Source of the DNA: an uncultured Colwellia sp.
GTDB taxonomy: Bacteria; Pseudomonadota; Gammaproteobacteria; Enterobacterales; Alteromonadaceae
Direction of reading: 5' to 3'
DNA length: 60,626 bases
NCBI GenBank assembly: GCA_913058405.1
Contig: CAJXRC010000004.1
Location: forward strand, 1-60,626
How positions within the stretch are numbered: the first letter of the stretch is position 1; every line of letters begins with the position of its first letter. The notes under the pieces are model-generated. The model was not told where the DNA came from and ran no database searches. It saw only the letters and a program-made list of their open reading frames with translations. This document shows positions 9,037 to 19,403 of the stretch, in pieces. Made by a program: the position numbers and the translations under genes.

Positions 9037-9602
9037 TATTTGCTCCCTTTCTTAGCATCATCTAAACCTTTGATTTTCACTTTCATTTTGAAGCTGCTAA
9101 GTAATTTAGGCGAGCCGTCATCAGCCGTAATCGACTCTGGAGTAGCATCCACAAACAAATCGGATAACTCAACCGCACGAATCATATTAGCTAAATGGTT
9201 ATTTGATTCACTCTTGCCAGTTAGCTGTAAAGTATTTCCTCGCTTTTCTAGCTCAATTATATAAATACCATTAGGGATGATTTTTGCTATTTCATCCAGT
9301 ACTTGCGTACCCACATTACGACTACGTTGTAATTGCTCAACAACATTGATTCGTTTTTGTAATGCCAATTTTTTCGCGTTTAACGTTTTTATTTCGCTAA
9401 TTTGAATATCAAGTTGTGCAATTTCATTCTTCAAATATTGATTCTTACTATTTTGGCCATCGATATGAGTTTGATAATAAAAATTAACCGCTAAAATCAA
9501 TGCTAAGGTAAATAAACCAACTGCAGATAATAGGGTGAAATATTCTTTTTGTTGGGCCTTTAACGCTGCTTCTCGCCAAGGGAGTAGGTTTATATGTGCC
9601 AT
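9036..9602 (-). CDS. pilN: Type IV pilus inner-membrane protein PilN
   Basis: The N-terminus INLLPWREAALKAQQKEYF is the conserved PilN tail that docks onto cytoplasmic PilM. A membrane span (about 23-43) and a coiled coil follow, then a periplasmic domain. 188 residues is the family length. It overlaps the end of pilM by 13 bases. Confidence 0.96.
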   Translation of the reverse strand: MAHINLLPWREAALKAQQKEYFTLLSAVGLFTLALILAVNFYYQTHIDGQNSKNQYLKNEIAQLDIQISEIKTLNAKKLALQKRINVVEQLQRSRNVGTQVLDEIAKIIPNGIYIIELEKRGNTLQLTGKSESNNHLANMIRAVELSDLFVDATPESITADDGSPKLLSSFKMKVKIKGLDDAKKGSK

Positions 9603-10669
9603 GGGGTAAAACTCCTTAAGGCTAAACCTGTTGCCACCATTAGTTGGGGAGCAACATTTGCAAGTTCATCTTGCTCAATGAGTTCACCATACGACATGTC
9701 ATTAAATGGATTAGCAATAACGGTATGTATTCCTAACTCTTCTGTAAGTAAACTTTCAATGCCTTCTAACGCCGCCGTACCGCCAGAAATTAATAAATAG
9801 TCAACTTTTTCTTGACCGCTAGTCGTTAAAAACATTTGAATTGCACGACGTATTTGCTGCATTAGTACAGTATGAAAAGGGGCCAACACTTCAAAAGTAT
9901 AATTTGGAGGTAAGTCGTTAGATGTTTTTGCTTCTTCGGCCTGTTCAAAGGATTTATTATAATAAGAAACAATAGAACGTGTATATTGCTCTCCTCCAAA
10001 CATTTGGTCACGACTATAAATGTGCTTGCCCGCATCAGTTGCAGAGAAAAGTGTCACTGTTGAGCCAATATCAACAATCGCTACGACTTTATCTTTCGCG
10101 TCATCAGGCAGCTGAGTTAGACATAAATCATAAGCACGACCAACAGCATAAGACTCAACATCAATAACTTTGGCATGAAAGTCACCAGCATCAAGTGCTG
10201 CAACGCGTGCTTCAATCGACTCTGTACGAGCGGCACTGAGTAAAACGTTGACTTTACTGGGGTCTGATTCGTTAACATCCAAGGTTTCAAAGTCTAAACT
10301 GACTTCATCAAGTGGGAACGGGATAAGACTATCTGCTTCAATTTCAATTTGGCTTGCAAGCTCATCTTCGGTCAAAGCAACATCCATATAAATCAACTTT
10401 GTGATAACGGTTTGCCCTGACACGGCAGCAGCGGCATCAGTCGCTTTTGCAGAGATTTTTTTTCTAAGTTTAGCTATAACGATACCAACGGCTTCGATAT
10501 CTTGAATCTCACGGTCAACAACCGAACCTCTAGGCATTGGCTCAATTGCGAAATCTTCAATTACAAAGCCATCACTTCCCTGACCTAACAGTACAGCTTT
10601 TGCAGAATGAGAACCAATATCGATCCCCACCATCATAGAATTTTTCTTTTTCCATAGTTTGTCTAGCAT
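9590..10669 (-). CDS. pilM: Type IV pilus actin-like ATPase PilM
   Basis: Cytoplasmic, FtsA/actin-like nucleotide-binding protein that recruits PilN and organises the pilus base. It has 359 residues with the phosphate 1 motif VGIDIGSHSAKAV (14-26), phosphate 2 VAIDIGSTVTLF-like VAIVDIGSTVTLFS, and the adenosine motif LLISGGTAALEG. First gene of the operon; the promoter lies in the 126-bp divergent gap shared with mrcA. Confidence 0.96.
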   Translation of the reverse strand: MLDKLWKKKNSMMVGIDIGSHSAKAVLLGQGSDGFVIEDFAIEPMPRGSVVDREIQDIEAVGIVIAKLRKKISAKATDAAAAVSGQTVITKLIYMDVALTEDELASQIEIEADSLIPFPLDEVSLDFETLDVNESDPSKVNVLLSAARTESIEARVAALDAGDFHAKVIDVESYAVGRAYDLCLTQLPDDAKDKVVAIVDIGSTVTLFSATDAGKHIYSRDQMFGGEQYTRSIVSYYNKSFEQAEEAKTSNDLPPNYTFEVLAPFHTVLMQQIRRAIQMFLTTSGQEKVDYLLISGGTAALEGIESLLTEELGIHTVIANPFNDMSYGELIEQDELANVAPQLMVATGLALRSFTPWHI

Positions 10670-10795
10670 AACGACCTACAATTTTATTTTTGTAATTATT
10701 TTAGACGCAAAATACGCATAAATACATTTATTACATGCTTTTACACGATATACTAGTACTATCTTACATTTTTATCCACCAATTGGTCTTTTGCT

Positions 10796-13384
10796 GTGTT
10801 GTCAATCAAAAATTTATTAAAAGTCAGCCTGATACTGTTAATTTTAGTCTCAATTGCTGTTTATAGTTTATATCTTTCAATGCGCTCAGAATTACCGAGT
10901 GTTGAATCACTAAAAGACTTGCATTGGCAAACACCATTACAAATTTATAGTCGTGATGGTTTGTTAATTTCTCAATTTGGGGAAAAAAAGCGTACTCCAT
11001 TAACATTAGAGCAAGTACCTCAGCAACTTATTGATGCCTTATTAGCGACAGAAGACGACCGTTTTTATTTACATTTTGGGGTTGATCCAATAGGCATGGG
11101 GCGGGCAATACTTGGTAAGTTAATGGGTCAAGATAAAGGTGGTGCTAGTACCATCACGATGCAAGTAGCTCGTAATTTTTTCTTAACTCGTGAAGTCACT
11201 TACACACGTAAAATTCGTGAAATATTCTTATCCTTTCACATTGAAAACTTACTGAGTAAAGATGAAATATTAATGTTATACATTAATAAAATTGAATTAG
11301 GTCATCGGGCATTTGGCTTTGGTGCCGCTGCGCAAGTATATTACGGTAAAGAGATAAACGAACTTACCCTTGCTCAAATTGCCGTACTAGCTGGTTTGCC
11401 TAAAGCTCCATCAACATTAAACCCTATTCGTTCACCTAAACGCGCTAAAGCTCGCCGCTCTGTTGTTCTACAACGTATGTTAGTCAGTGGTTATATTTCA
11501 GACCTACAATATCAAACAGCAAAAAATGCACCAATCACTGGAAAAAAACATGGTGCGGAAATTGAATTGAATGCTCCCTATATTGCTGAAATGGCTCATA
11601 ATGAAGTACTTAAGCGCTACGGGAAAGAAAAAGCTTATTCCGAAGGCTACAAAGTATTTACCACGGTAACAGCAAAGTTACAAACGGCTGCAGAAGAAGC
11701 TCTGGTAAATAATTTATTAAATTATGATCAACGCCACGGCTATCGTGGACCTATCACTTCACTTAGACCTCAGCAAATAGCAACTCAGGATGCTTCTGAA
11801 AAAACAGTAATACCATTATCTCAAGAAGAGCTAACTAAAGCCTTTTCTGATGCTATGTATTATCAAATGCTCGTTCCAGCTATAGTCGTTGCGGTTGAAG
11901 AAAAATCAGTCAGTATTCAATTGCGTAATCAAGAGACAGCAGCCATTGAGTGGCAAGGTTTAGCTTGGGCCAGACCTTATATCAATGACCAAAAACAAGG
12001 TCAGCCGCCTAAAGCAGCAAAAGATATTCTTAAATACGGTGATGTCATTTTAGTTAGTAAAATGAACGATGATAATTACCGCCTTGGGCAACTTCCAAAC
12101 GCTAGTGCGGCTATCATATCTTTATCTCCGGATGATGGTGCAATCAAAGCCGCTGTTGGCGGCTTTAGCTTCAAACAAAGTCAATTTAATCGAGTTACGC
12201 AAGCTAAACGTCAAGTAGGTTCGAATATTAAACCTTTCATTTACTCTGCAGCTCTAGAGCATGGGTTTACGTTAGCTTCACTAGTGAATGATGCACCGAT
12301 AAACCAGTGGGATAAAAGTTCAGGCGTTGTTTGGCGACCTAGAAACTCCCCTGAAAAATATGTGGGTCTATTGAGAGTTAGACTGGCATTAGCACAATCA
12401 AAAAATGTAATAGCGGTACGATTATTAAAAAGTATCGGTGTTACCAATACCATAAAACACTTAACTGGCTTTGGCTTTAATGCTGCCGATTTACCACGCA
12501 GTGAAACATTAGCACTTGGCTCTGCCTCATTAACACCGTTAGAAGTCGCCACAGGTTTTGCTGCCTTTGCTAATGGCGGATTTTTAGTAGAACCTTATCT
12601 AATCGAGCGTATTGAAAATAGTGATGGCGAAATCATTTATCAAGCAGATCCCGCCATAGCTTGTGACCCATGCATGCAAACTAATTCATTAGATGATACT
12701 GAAAAAGCACTTGATTTAATTAGTAGTAAAGATTTCGATCTCAATACAACAATTGAAGATGAACAGTTACCGGAAGAAACTATAATTGCTCAAGCCATTG
12801 AAATTAAACAAGCGAATCGCATTATCAGTCCGCAAAATGCTTTTTTAATCACGCAAGCACTTAATAGTGTTATATGGGGAGCAGATTGGTCTGCTAAGCA
12901 TAGCTGGCAAGGTACAGGTTGGCGAGCTAGAACACTAAAGCGTCGTGATATTGCCGGTAAAACAGGTACCACCAACGAAGCAAAAGATGCTTGGTTTTCT
13001 GGATACAGTCGAAATATAGTCACCACCTCATGGATAGGTTTTGATGATCCTAGGCATATTCTCGGCCAATCGGTTTATAATAATAACTTAGGTAAAAATC
13101 AAACAACGGGTAATGAATTCGGTGCTAAGTCAGCGCAACCGGCATGGATTGATTTTATGCGTATTGCGCTTGCTGAAACTGAGCCAGAAGCATTTCAGCC
13201 TCCCGTGGATATTGTCTCTGTTCGAATTGATAAGACAACAGGAAAACTAACCACTAAAACGGATAAAAGCAGTCAATTTGAATATTTCCGTTTAGGGAAA
13301 GTACCAACAGAATATGTTACTGAAGATAACAGTAGTGAAATATTATCTGGTGAACAACAACAGGAAGAAGAAGAGTTGTTTTAG
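10796..13384 (+). CDS. mrcA: Penicillin-binding protein 1A (transglycosylase/transpeptidase)
   Basis: Bifunctional peptidoglycan synthase anchored in the inner membrane; 862 residues. One N-terminal membrane span (about 8-27), a GT51 glycosyltransferase domain with catalytic Glu86 in ATEDDRFYLHFGVD and the GGASTITMQ motif, an OB-like insert, and a transpeptidase domain with SxxK (Ser476-Lys479 in GSNIKPF), SKN (535-537) and KTGT (722-725). The start is GTG at 10796 immediately followed by TTG at 10799; no ATG is in frame nearby. Divergent from pilM, as in most gammaproteobacteria. A bidirectional terminator follows. Confidence 0.96.
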   Translation: MLSIKNLLKVSLILLILVSIAVYSLYLSMRSELPSVESLKDLHWQTPLQIYSRDGLLISQFGEKKRTPLTLEQVPQQLIDALLATEDDRFYLHFGVDPIGMGRAILGKLMGQDKGGASTITMQVARNFFLTREVTYTRKIREIFLSFHIENLLSKDEILMLYINKIELGHRAFGFGAAAQVYYGKEINELTLAQIAVLAGLPKAPSTLNPIRSPKRAKARRSVVLQRMLVSGYISDLQYQTAKNAPITGKKHGAEIELNAPYIAEMAHNEVLKRYGKEKAYSEGYKVFTTVTAKLQTAAEEALVNNLLNYDQRHGYRGPITSLRPQQIATQDASEKTVIPLSQEELTKAFSDAMYYQMLVPAIVVAVEEKSVSIQLRNQETAAIEWQGLAWARPYINDQKQGQPPKAAKDILKYGDVILVSKMNDDNYRLGQLPNASAAIISLSPDDGAIKAAVGGFSFKQSQFNRVTQAKRQVGSNIKPFIYSAALEHGFTLASLVNDAPINQWDKSSGVVWRPRNSPEKYVGLLRVRLALAQSKNVIAVRLLKSIGVTNTIKHLTGFGFNAADLPRSETLALGSASLTPLEVATGFAAFANGGFLVEPYLIERIENSDGEIIYQADPAIACDPCMQTNSLDDTEKALDLISSKDFDLNTTIEDEQLPEETIIAQAIEIKQANRIISPQNAFLITQALNSVIWGADWSAKHSWQGTGWRARTLKRRDIAGKTGTTNEAKDAWFSGYSRNIVTTSWIGFDDPRHILGQSVYNNNLGKNQTTGNEFGAKSAQPAWIDFMRIALAETEPEAFQPPVDIVSVRIDKTTGKLTTKTDKSSQFEYFRLGKVPTEYVTEDNSSEILSGEQQQEEEELF

Positions 13385-13431
13385 CCGCAGCTTATCGTTA
13401 CAACATAGAAACAATCTTCTATTACAAAAAC

Positions 13432-13467
13432 AAAAAAGCAGCTAGTGATTTACACTAACTGCTTTTT
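13432..13467. terminator. Bidirectional terminator between mrcA and argA
   Basis: AAAAAGCAGCTAGTG pairs with CACTAACTGCTTTTT (one C-A mismatch, five-base loop), with A-rich and T-rich flanks, so it can stop both converging genes. Confidence 0.8.
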
Positions 13468-13536
13468 ATTTAGCTTTCAATAATACAAATTTCACCTGGG
13501 CCACTACCTAGCTGAATATAACCAGAATAAACTTGC

Positions 13537-14856
13537 TTATATCTCTTTGATGAAGACTTTAGAATTACGCTGAAAGTTATACAGCTGTTTTTTCCCTTCA
13601 GGTAACCTTTCTAGTGGTGCTTCAATAAAACCTTGCTCTAGGAACCAATGTCCACTGACGGTCGTTAATAAAAAGAGCGCCGTTAATCCTTTCTTTTTAG
13701 CACTTAACTCTAATGCACTTATTATCCTTTCACCTCGATTACCTTTACGATAATCAGGATCAATGACAACACAGGCAACTTCAGCCATCTTGGCTTCAGG
13801 ATATGGATATAACGCAGCACAAGCGATGATCACTTCTTCTTTTTTAAGGACAGTGAAGTATTCAATTTCCATTTCGAGCAATTCTCGAGAGCGCTTAACT
13901 AGCACCCCTTCTTCCTCAAGCGGTTGAATCAATTCCAGAATTCCAGCAACATCATCGATAGTAGCAGTAGCAATCAATTCCTTATGATCTTTAGCAATCA
14001 AAGTACCCGCGCCATCACGAGTAAATAGCTCTTGCAGCAGTGCAGTATCACTTTGATAACTTACGCAATGACAACGCTCTACCCCGTTTTCGCCACTTTG
14101 AATAATCGAGCGAAGTAATAACTGACGCACATGACAGTCTTTTTCATCAAGTAACGTTTTGACTGTACGTACACTACAACTACGAATTAATTCTCCAGAC
14201 TTATCAATAAGCCCTTCATCTTCAGTGAACGCAATAAGCTTGTCTGCTTTGAGTGAGATAGCTGTTTGCGTGGCAACATCTTCTAAAGCTAAATTAAATA
14301 CTTCCCCTGTTGGTGAGTAACCAATGGGAGAAAGTAAAACAATTGAGCCGTAGTCCAACTGCATATTAATGCCATCTGAATCTATTCTTCTCACGGTGCC
14401 TGTGTACTTATAATCAATGCCATTGCGAACCCCCATAGGTTTTGCAATGACAAAATTACCGGTACTGACTCGAATTTGTGAACCGTGCATAGGAGAATTT
14501 ACCACGCCCGTAGAGAGCAATGCTTCTATATGAAGACGTAAAGAGCCGGTAGCATCTTTCACAGCCACTAATGTTTGCGCATCAGTGACTCGAATATTGC
14601 TTACAACATTCTCTTCAAGACCCCGTTGTTGCATGCGATCTACTATTTGTGGCCTTGCACCATGCACCACCACTAATTTCACACCTAAACTACGTAATAA
14701 TGAAATATCATGAATAATATTAGCAAAATTGGGGTGTGTAACTGCTTCACCACCAAACATAAGTACCACCGTTTTTCCACGATGCGCATTAATATAGGGT
14801 GCCGCATTTCTAAACCATTTAACGTAATTTTGCTCGCTATTATTCATTTTTTCCAT
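13537..14856 (-). CDS. argA: N-acetylglutamate synthase ArgA
   Basis: First step of arginine synthesis: acetyl-CoA plus glutamate to N-acetylglutamate. 439 residues: an amino-acid-kinase-like domain (about 25-275; VVLMFGGEAVTHPNF, VVVHGARPQIVDRMQQRG) that binds arginine for feedback in this family, then a GNAT domain (about 300-439; VACVVIDPDYRKGNRGERII, FLLTTVSGHWFLEQGF). It lies downstream of argH(A) on the same strand but behind a 266-bp repeat element, so it may be expressed separately. The genome therefore has two candidate acetylglutamate synthase activities, this one and the tail of ArgH. Confidence 0.96.
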   Translation of the reverse strand: MEKMNNSEQNYVKWFRNAAPYINAHRGKTVVLMFGGEAVTHPNFANIIHDISLLRSLGVKLVVVHGARPQIVDRMQQRGLEENVVSNIRVTDAQTLVAVKDATGSLRLHIEALLSTGVVNSPMHGSQIRVSTGNFVIAKPMGVRNGIDYKYTGTVRRIDSDGINMQLDYGSIVLLSPIGYSPTGEVFNLALEDVATQTAISLKADKLIAFTEDEGLIDKSGELIRSCSVRTVKTLLDEKDCHVRQLLLRSIIQSGENGVERCHCVSYQSDTALLQELFTRDGAGTLIAKDHKELIATATIDDVAGILELIQPLEEEGVLVKRSRELLEMEIEYFTVLKKEEVIIACAALYPYPEAKMAEVACVVIDPDYRKGNRGERIISALELSAKKKGLTALFLLTTVSGHWFLEQGFIEAPLERLPEGKKQLYNFQRNSKVFIKEI

Positions 14857-14891
14857 TCTTTAATACAACTTAGCTATTTTCAGTAAAGACC

Positions 14892-15157
14892 AGGGGCTGT
14901 TGATCTTTCGAGATTATTTTTGCAGCTATTTGTTGGGTATTTATACAAGACAGAGTCTTTGTCATGTGGTTGTTTCACATAAAAAGACGATAACGCCGTA
15001 AAAATGACCAACAAATGCTGTCCGAAGGATTCGGCTAAAAGCGTTTTACTCTTTGTTGAGTAGTATTTGCTTAGAATGACTAGGCTACACATTACTCGCC
15101 GCGATTAAAACGCTTTTATCTCGAACAAAATTTAACCGCGAAAGATCAACAGACCCT
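14892..15157. repeat. 266-bp inverted-repeat element (MITE-like), copy 2, different ends
   Basis: The 19-base ends AGGGGCTGTTGATCTTTCG (14892-14910) and the complement AGGGTCTGTTGATCTTTCG (15139-15157) differ at one base. The interior has ATAACGCCG exactly 98 bases from the left end and TTAGAATGAC 86 bases from the right end, the same positions as in the element at 2028, although the ends are unrelated to that copy. It carries no transposase. The right end overlaps the stop codon of argH by two bases. Confidence 0.8.
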
Positions 15158-17093
15158 ATTTACTTTGACCAACAATATATTCCATCGCTACTTCATCAGC
15201 AGGATCTTTATGCGGGCTTGGTTCGCTGTCTTCAATAATATTATCGGCGAGCGAGTTCTTATCTATTACGTTAAAACCAAGCTGTTCAAAATACTGTGGA
15301 ATGTACGTTAAAACAATAATTTGCTCTAATTCCATTTGATTAGCAAACTCTAACAAATATTGAACAAGTGCTTCACCTTGCCCCTGTTTTTGAGCATCAT
15401 CTTGCACAACAACAGAGCGTATCTCAGCTAATCCTGTTTGATAAATGTATAGTGATGCAGTACCAACAACCTTACCATCAAGCTCAGCTACCACGAAGTT
15501 CTGAATGTCATGAATTATATTGTCACGAGTACGTGGTAAAATTTCGCCTTTATCAGCCCAGTAGTTAGTTAGTTGATGAATACTATCAACATCCGACATT
15601 CTGGCACGACGTACGGACATGGCAGCAGCACGTTGCGCATTTAAACGCTGTTTTACTTGCTTCAGTGCCCCTTCTATTCTTTGCTTGCCTGGCGCACCAA
15701 CAACTTGTTCATTTAAAATTGCTTCATTGCCAGATTGCGTAGTTGCCAGCGCTTTTTCAACTTGTGAACGTGAAGTACCACCAAGCGCTTCACGTTTATT
15801 AAGTGTTGATTCAATTGAAAGGTGTTGATACACATCTTGCTCAATTTTATCACTGAATTCTTGCAGTTGAGTTATGGTCAAATCTTCTAAAGGTACACCT
15901 TTATCTATCGCAGCTAATACTACTTCACCTACAATATGATGTGCTTCACGAAATGGAATGTCTTTTCCGACTAAATAATCAGCAAGCTCAGTCGCATTGG
16001 CATAACCCTGTTGAGCAGCTGCGAGTGTACGAGAACGGTTTACTTTTAACCCGTCAGCAACTAACACAGCCATTTCCATACATTCTTGCCACGTATCAAG
16101 GGCGTCAAATAAGCCTTCTTTGTCTTCTTGCATGTCTTTATTATAAGCAAGTGCCAAAGCTTTCATGGTAGTTAACATGCCAGTTAAAGAGCCAAAAACA
16201 CGTCCCGCTTTACCACGAATTAATTCACACGCATCTGGGTTTTTCTTTTGCGGCATTAATGATGAACCAGAACTAACTAGGTCACTCATTTCTACAAAGC
16301 CAGCTTCACCTGAGTTGTAGAAAATTAAATCTTCAGCAAAGCGTGATAAATGCATCATTGAAATACTGGCTGAAGCCAATAGCTCAATAACATGATCTCT
16401 ATCAGAAACCGCATCAAGGCTGTTCATAGTCGCTGTTCTAAAACCTAAACGATTAGCAAGTGCATTTCTATCAATGGGATATGCCGTTCCCGCTAATGCG
16501 CCAGATCCTAACGGCGAAACATCTAAACGATAAAGTGCATCCTTAAGACGACCGATATCACGGTTAAACATTTCTACGTAAGCTAGACACCAATGTCCGA
16601 AAGTAACCGGCTGCGCTCTTTGTAAATGAGTATAACCCGGTAATACAGTGTCTTTTTCACGTTCAGCTAAGTTCATCATAGCTTGTTGTAAATTAACTAA
16701 TGCGAAGACTAAATCGCCGCCAGTTTCCTTACACCACAGCTTTAAATCAGTAGCGACTTGATCGTTACGACTACGGCCAGTATGGAGCTTTTTACCTAAA
16801 TCACCGGTTTTTTCAATTAGCTGAATTTCTACCCAGCTATGAATATCTTCAGCATCAGATAACAAAATTTGTTTAGGATTATCTTCAACAGACGCTTTTA
16901 ATTCTTGCAGCGCTGCGGTCAAACGAATCAGTTCATCATCGTTTAATACGCCCACTTCATGAATAGCTTGCGCCCAAGCAATTGACCCAACAATATCTTG
17001 TACTGCCATACGGTAATCTACCGGCAGCGAGTCATTAAATTTCTTAAACTGTAAACTCGCCTTTTCTTTAAATCTTCCGCCCCATAAAGCCAT
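15156..17093 (-). CDS. argH: Argininosuccinate lyase fused to a GNAT acetyltransferase, ArgH(A)
   Basis: Residues 1-460 are argininosuccinate lyase, the last arginine step, with the signature [15 protein letters not shown] and the [17 protein letters not shown] region. After a basic linker (about 465-490), residues about 490-645 are a GNAT domain with the acetyl-CoA loop [13 protein letters not shown] and the [11 protein letters not shown] motif. Such ArgH(A) fusions are known from Moritella, Vibrio and Alteromonadales, where the tail can supply acetylglutamate synthase activity. Two bases separate it from argG. The stop codon TAG is formed by the end of the adjacent repeat element. Confidence 0.95.
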   Translation of the reverse strand: MALWGGRFKEKASLQFKKFNDSLPVDYRMAVQDIVGSIAWAQAIHEVGVLNDDELIRLTAALQELKASVEDNPKQILLSDAEDIHSWVEIQLIEKTGDLGKKLHTGRSRNDQVATDLKLWCKETGGDLVFALVNLQQAMMNLAEREKDTVLPGYTHLQRAQPVTFGHWCLAYVEMFNRDIGRLKDALYRLDVSPLGSGALAGTAYPIDRNALANRLGFRTATMNSLDAVSDRDHVIELLASASISMMHLSRFAEDLIFYNSGEAGFVEMSDLVSSGSSLMPQKKNPDACELIRGKAGRVFGSLTGMLTTMKALALAYNKDMQEDKEGLFDALDTWQECMEMAVLVADGLKVNRSRTLAAAQQGYANATELADYLVGKDIPFREAHHIVGEVVLAAIDKGVPLEDLTITQLQEFSDKIEQDVYQHLSIESTLNKREALGGTSRSQVEKALATTQSGNEAILNEQVVGAPGKQRIEGALKQVKQRLNAQRAAAMSVRRARMSDVDSIHQLTNYWADKGEILPRTRDNIIHDIQNFVVAELDGKVVGTASLYIYQTGLAEIRSVVVQDDAQKQGQGEALVQYLLEFANQMELEQIIVLTYIPQYFEQLGFNVIDKNSLADNIIEDSEPSPHKDPADEVAMEYIVGQSK

Positions 17094-17095
17094 GA

Positions 17096-18340
17096 CTACT
17101 TCTCCTGATCTTTTTGGCTTAATGCTGTGATTCTGCTTGATAAACTGAATAAACGAATGAAACCTTCTGCATGTTTTTGGTCGTAAACATCATCAGCACC
17201 AAACGTAGCAAACTCTTCTGAGTACAAGCTATTTGGTGAACGACGTTGAATTACTTGCGCCATACCTTTGTATAGTTTAACAACTACATCACCTGTTAAT
17301 TTTTCAGCGAACGATGCAGCTGAAGCTAACTGTGCTTTAGCAAGAGGTGTGAACCAACGACCATCATAAATAACATGAGAGAATTCAAGTCCTACAGATT
17401 CACGGTATTTAAGGGACTCTTTATCTAGAATAAGCGTTTCTAAACCTTTGTAAGCGGCCATTAAAATAGTACCACCTGGTGTTTCATAACAACCACGAGA
17501 CTTCATGCCCACTAAACGGTTTTCAACAATATCAATTCTGCCAACGCCATGTGCCGCGCCTTTCTCATTTAAATACATTAACGCTTCATAAGCGCCTGCA
17601 CCGTGTTGAGAAAAATCTTTACCATCGATAGCAACTAATTCACCTTCTTCAAAGCTTAATTGCACTTTTTCTGGTACATCTGGCGCTTCCATTGGATCAA
17701 CTGTCATGGTCCAAACTTCTTTTGAAGGCTCACACCAAGGATCCTCTAATTCGCCACCTTCATGAGAGATATGCCAAGCATTAGCATCACGGCTATAAAT
17801 TTTAGTTAATGAAGCAGCACAAGGAATTTTACGTTCAGCTAAGTAATCAAGTAAATCTTCACGAGAAACCATGTCCCACTCACGCCATGGCGCAATAACA
17901 GTAAGCTCTGGTGCTAAGGCAGCAAAACAAGACTCAAAACGAACTTGGTCATTACCCTTACCAGTACAACCATGACACACTGCATCAGCACCCACTTTAA
18001 GGGCAACTTCTATGTGTGCTTTAGCAATAATAGGACGTGCCATTGACGTACCTAATAAGTATTGACCTTCGTAAACTGAGCCAGTTTTCAAAATTGGGTA
18101 AATATAGTCTTTTACGTATTCTTCTTTAAGATCAACTACGTAACATTCTGACGCACCTGATGCGATAGCTTTTTCTTTAACGCCTTCAAGTTCTTCGTCG
18201 CCCTGACCTACATCAGCACAAAATGCGATAACTTCACAGCCATCATAGTTTTCTTTTAACCATGGAATGATAGCTGAAGTATCTAATCCACCTGAATATG
18301 CTAGTACAACTTTTTTAATTTTTTTCTTTGCTAAAGCCAT
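17096..18340 (-). CDS. argG: Argininosuccinate synthase
   Basis: Joins citrulline and aspartate using ATP. 414 residues, with the ATP pyrophosphatase loop SGGLDTS (16-22) and the family blocks [13 protein letters not shown] and [14 protein letters not shown]. Part of argCBFGH(A); 70 bases after argF and two before argH. Confidence 0.97.
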   Translation of the reverse strand: MALAKKKIKKVVLAYSGGLDTSAIIPWLKENYDGCEVIAFCADVGQGDEELEGVKEKAIASGASECYVVDLKEEYVKDYIYPILKTGSVYEGQYLLGTSMARPIIAKAHIEVALKVGADAVCHGCTGKGNDQVRFESCFAALAPELTVIAPWREWDMVSREDLLDYLAERKIPCAASLTKIYSRDANAWHISHEGGELEDPWCEPSKEVWTMTVDPMEAPDVPEKVQLSFEEGELVAIDGKDFSQHGAGAYEALMYLNEKGAAHGVGRIDIVENRLVGMKSRGCYETPGGTILMAAYKGLETLILDKESLKYRESVGLEFSHVIYDGRWFTPLAKAQLASAASFAEKLTGDVVVKLYKGMAQVIQRRSPNSLYSEEFATFGADDVYDQKHAEGFIRLFSLSSRITALSQKDQEK

Positions 18341-18410
18341 TTTCTTCTCTCTTAAATTTGGTTATGTATTTGTGACATTTTCTATATGTTGGTTTTTACT
18401 TGTCGACATT

Positions 18411-19352
18411 TCACTTTTGAAATAGTGCGACCAGTACGGCATTTTGTGCCCACATTCTGTTTTCTGCTTGTTGAAATACTTTTGATAATTCGCTATCGAA
18501 TAATTCTGTCGTAATTTCTTCTTCCAAATGCGCCGGTTGGCAATGTAATACCATGGTTGCTTGCGCTTTTTCCATCAATTCATGATTTACTTGATAAGGT
18601 GCGAATTTAGCTAATATTTCAGCTTTCTTGCTGCTATCCTCATCACCCATAGAAATCCAAGTATCTGTATAAATCACATCTTGTTTACCAATCGCCTCGA
18701 TATCATTAGTAAGGACTAACTGACAGCCTGATTCCTTTGCAAGTTGCTTAGTTTTTTCAACGATATCAGCCTGTGCTTCATGACCTTCAGGGCTAATTAA
18801 AGTGAAATCTACACCTAAAATGGCCGCCATAATCATTAGTGAATTGGAAACATTATTACCATCTCCCACATACGCTAGTTTTACCTGGCTCAAATCAGGG
18901 TAAGTCTCTGATAAAGTAACAAAATCAGCAAGTGCCTGACAAGGATGATAAACATCACACAAAGCATTAATTACTGGCACGCTAGCATGCTCAGCTAAAC
19001 CTTGAATGGAGTCATGACTAAATACTCGAGCAACAATAGCATCAGCAAAACAAGATAAATTCTTTGCATAGTCACTAACGCGTTCACGCTCACCTAACTT
19101 GCCATTTTGTTGGCCCAAGTATAGTGCATGACCGCCTAGTTTACTGATGCCCATGTCAAAACTAACATGAGTTCTTAAAGACGGTTTTTCAAAGATCATC
19201 GCCACGGACTTACCTGCCAATACTTGACTATAATCAGCGGGGTTTTGCTTAATGTTAATCGCTAATTCGATTAATGCTAATAATTCGCTTTTATTTAACT
19301 GATCATCAGCCAAAAAATTATTTAATTGTTGTAATGCTATATTTGTCGACAT
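18411..19352 (-). CDS. argF: Ornithine carbamoyltransferase
   Basis: Carbamoylates ornithine to citrulline; 313 residues. The carbamoyl phosphate loop reads KPSLRTHVSF instead of the usual STRTR, and the signature near the C-terminus reads HCQPAH in place of HCLP. The ornithine-binding DTWISMGDED (SMG loop) is intact, which argues for ornithine rather than acetylornithine as substrate. Position in argCBFGH(A) supports the call. Confidence 0.93.
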   Translation of the reverse strand: MSTNIALQQLNNFLADDQLNKSELLALIELAINIKQNPADYSQVLAGKSVAMIFEKPSLRTHVSFDMGISKLGGHALYLGQQNGKLGERERVSDYAKNLSCFADAIVARVFSHDSIQGLAEHASVPVINALCDVYHPCQALADFVTLSETYPDLSQVKLAYVGDGNNVSNSLMIMAAILGVDFTLISPEGHEAQADIVEKTKQLAKESGCQLVLTNDIEAIGKQDVIYTDTWISMGDEDSSKKAEILAKFAPYQVNHELMEKAQATMVLHCQPAHLEEEITTELFDSELSKVFQQAENRMWAQNAVLVALFQK

Positions 19353-19403
19353 AAGTACTTTCTCTCAATATTCCTTTAAAACGCTCTGATAGTCAGGCTT
19401 TAA

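Noticed and set aside
14880-15092. 70-codon open frame on the minus strand after argH
   Set aside because: It lies inside the 266-bp inverted-repeat element and has no protein-like features or binding site.
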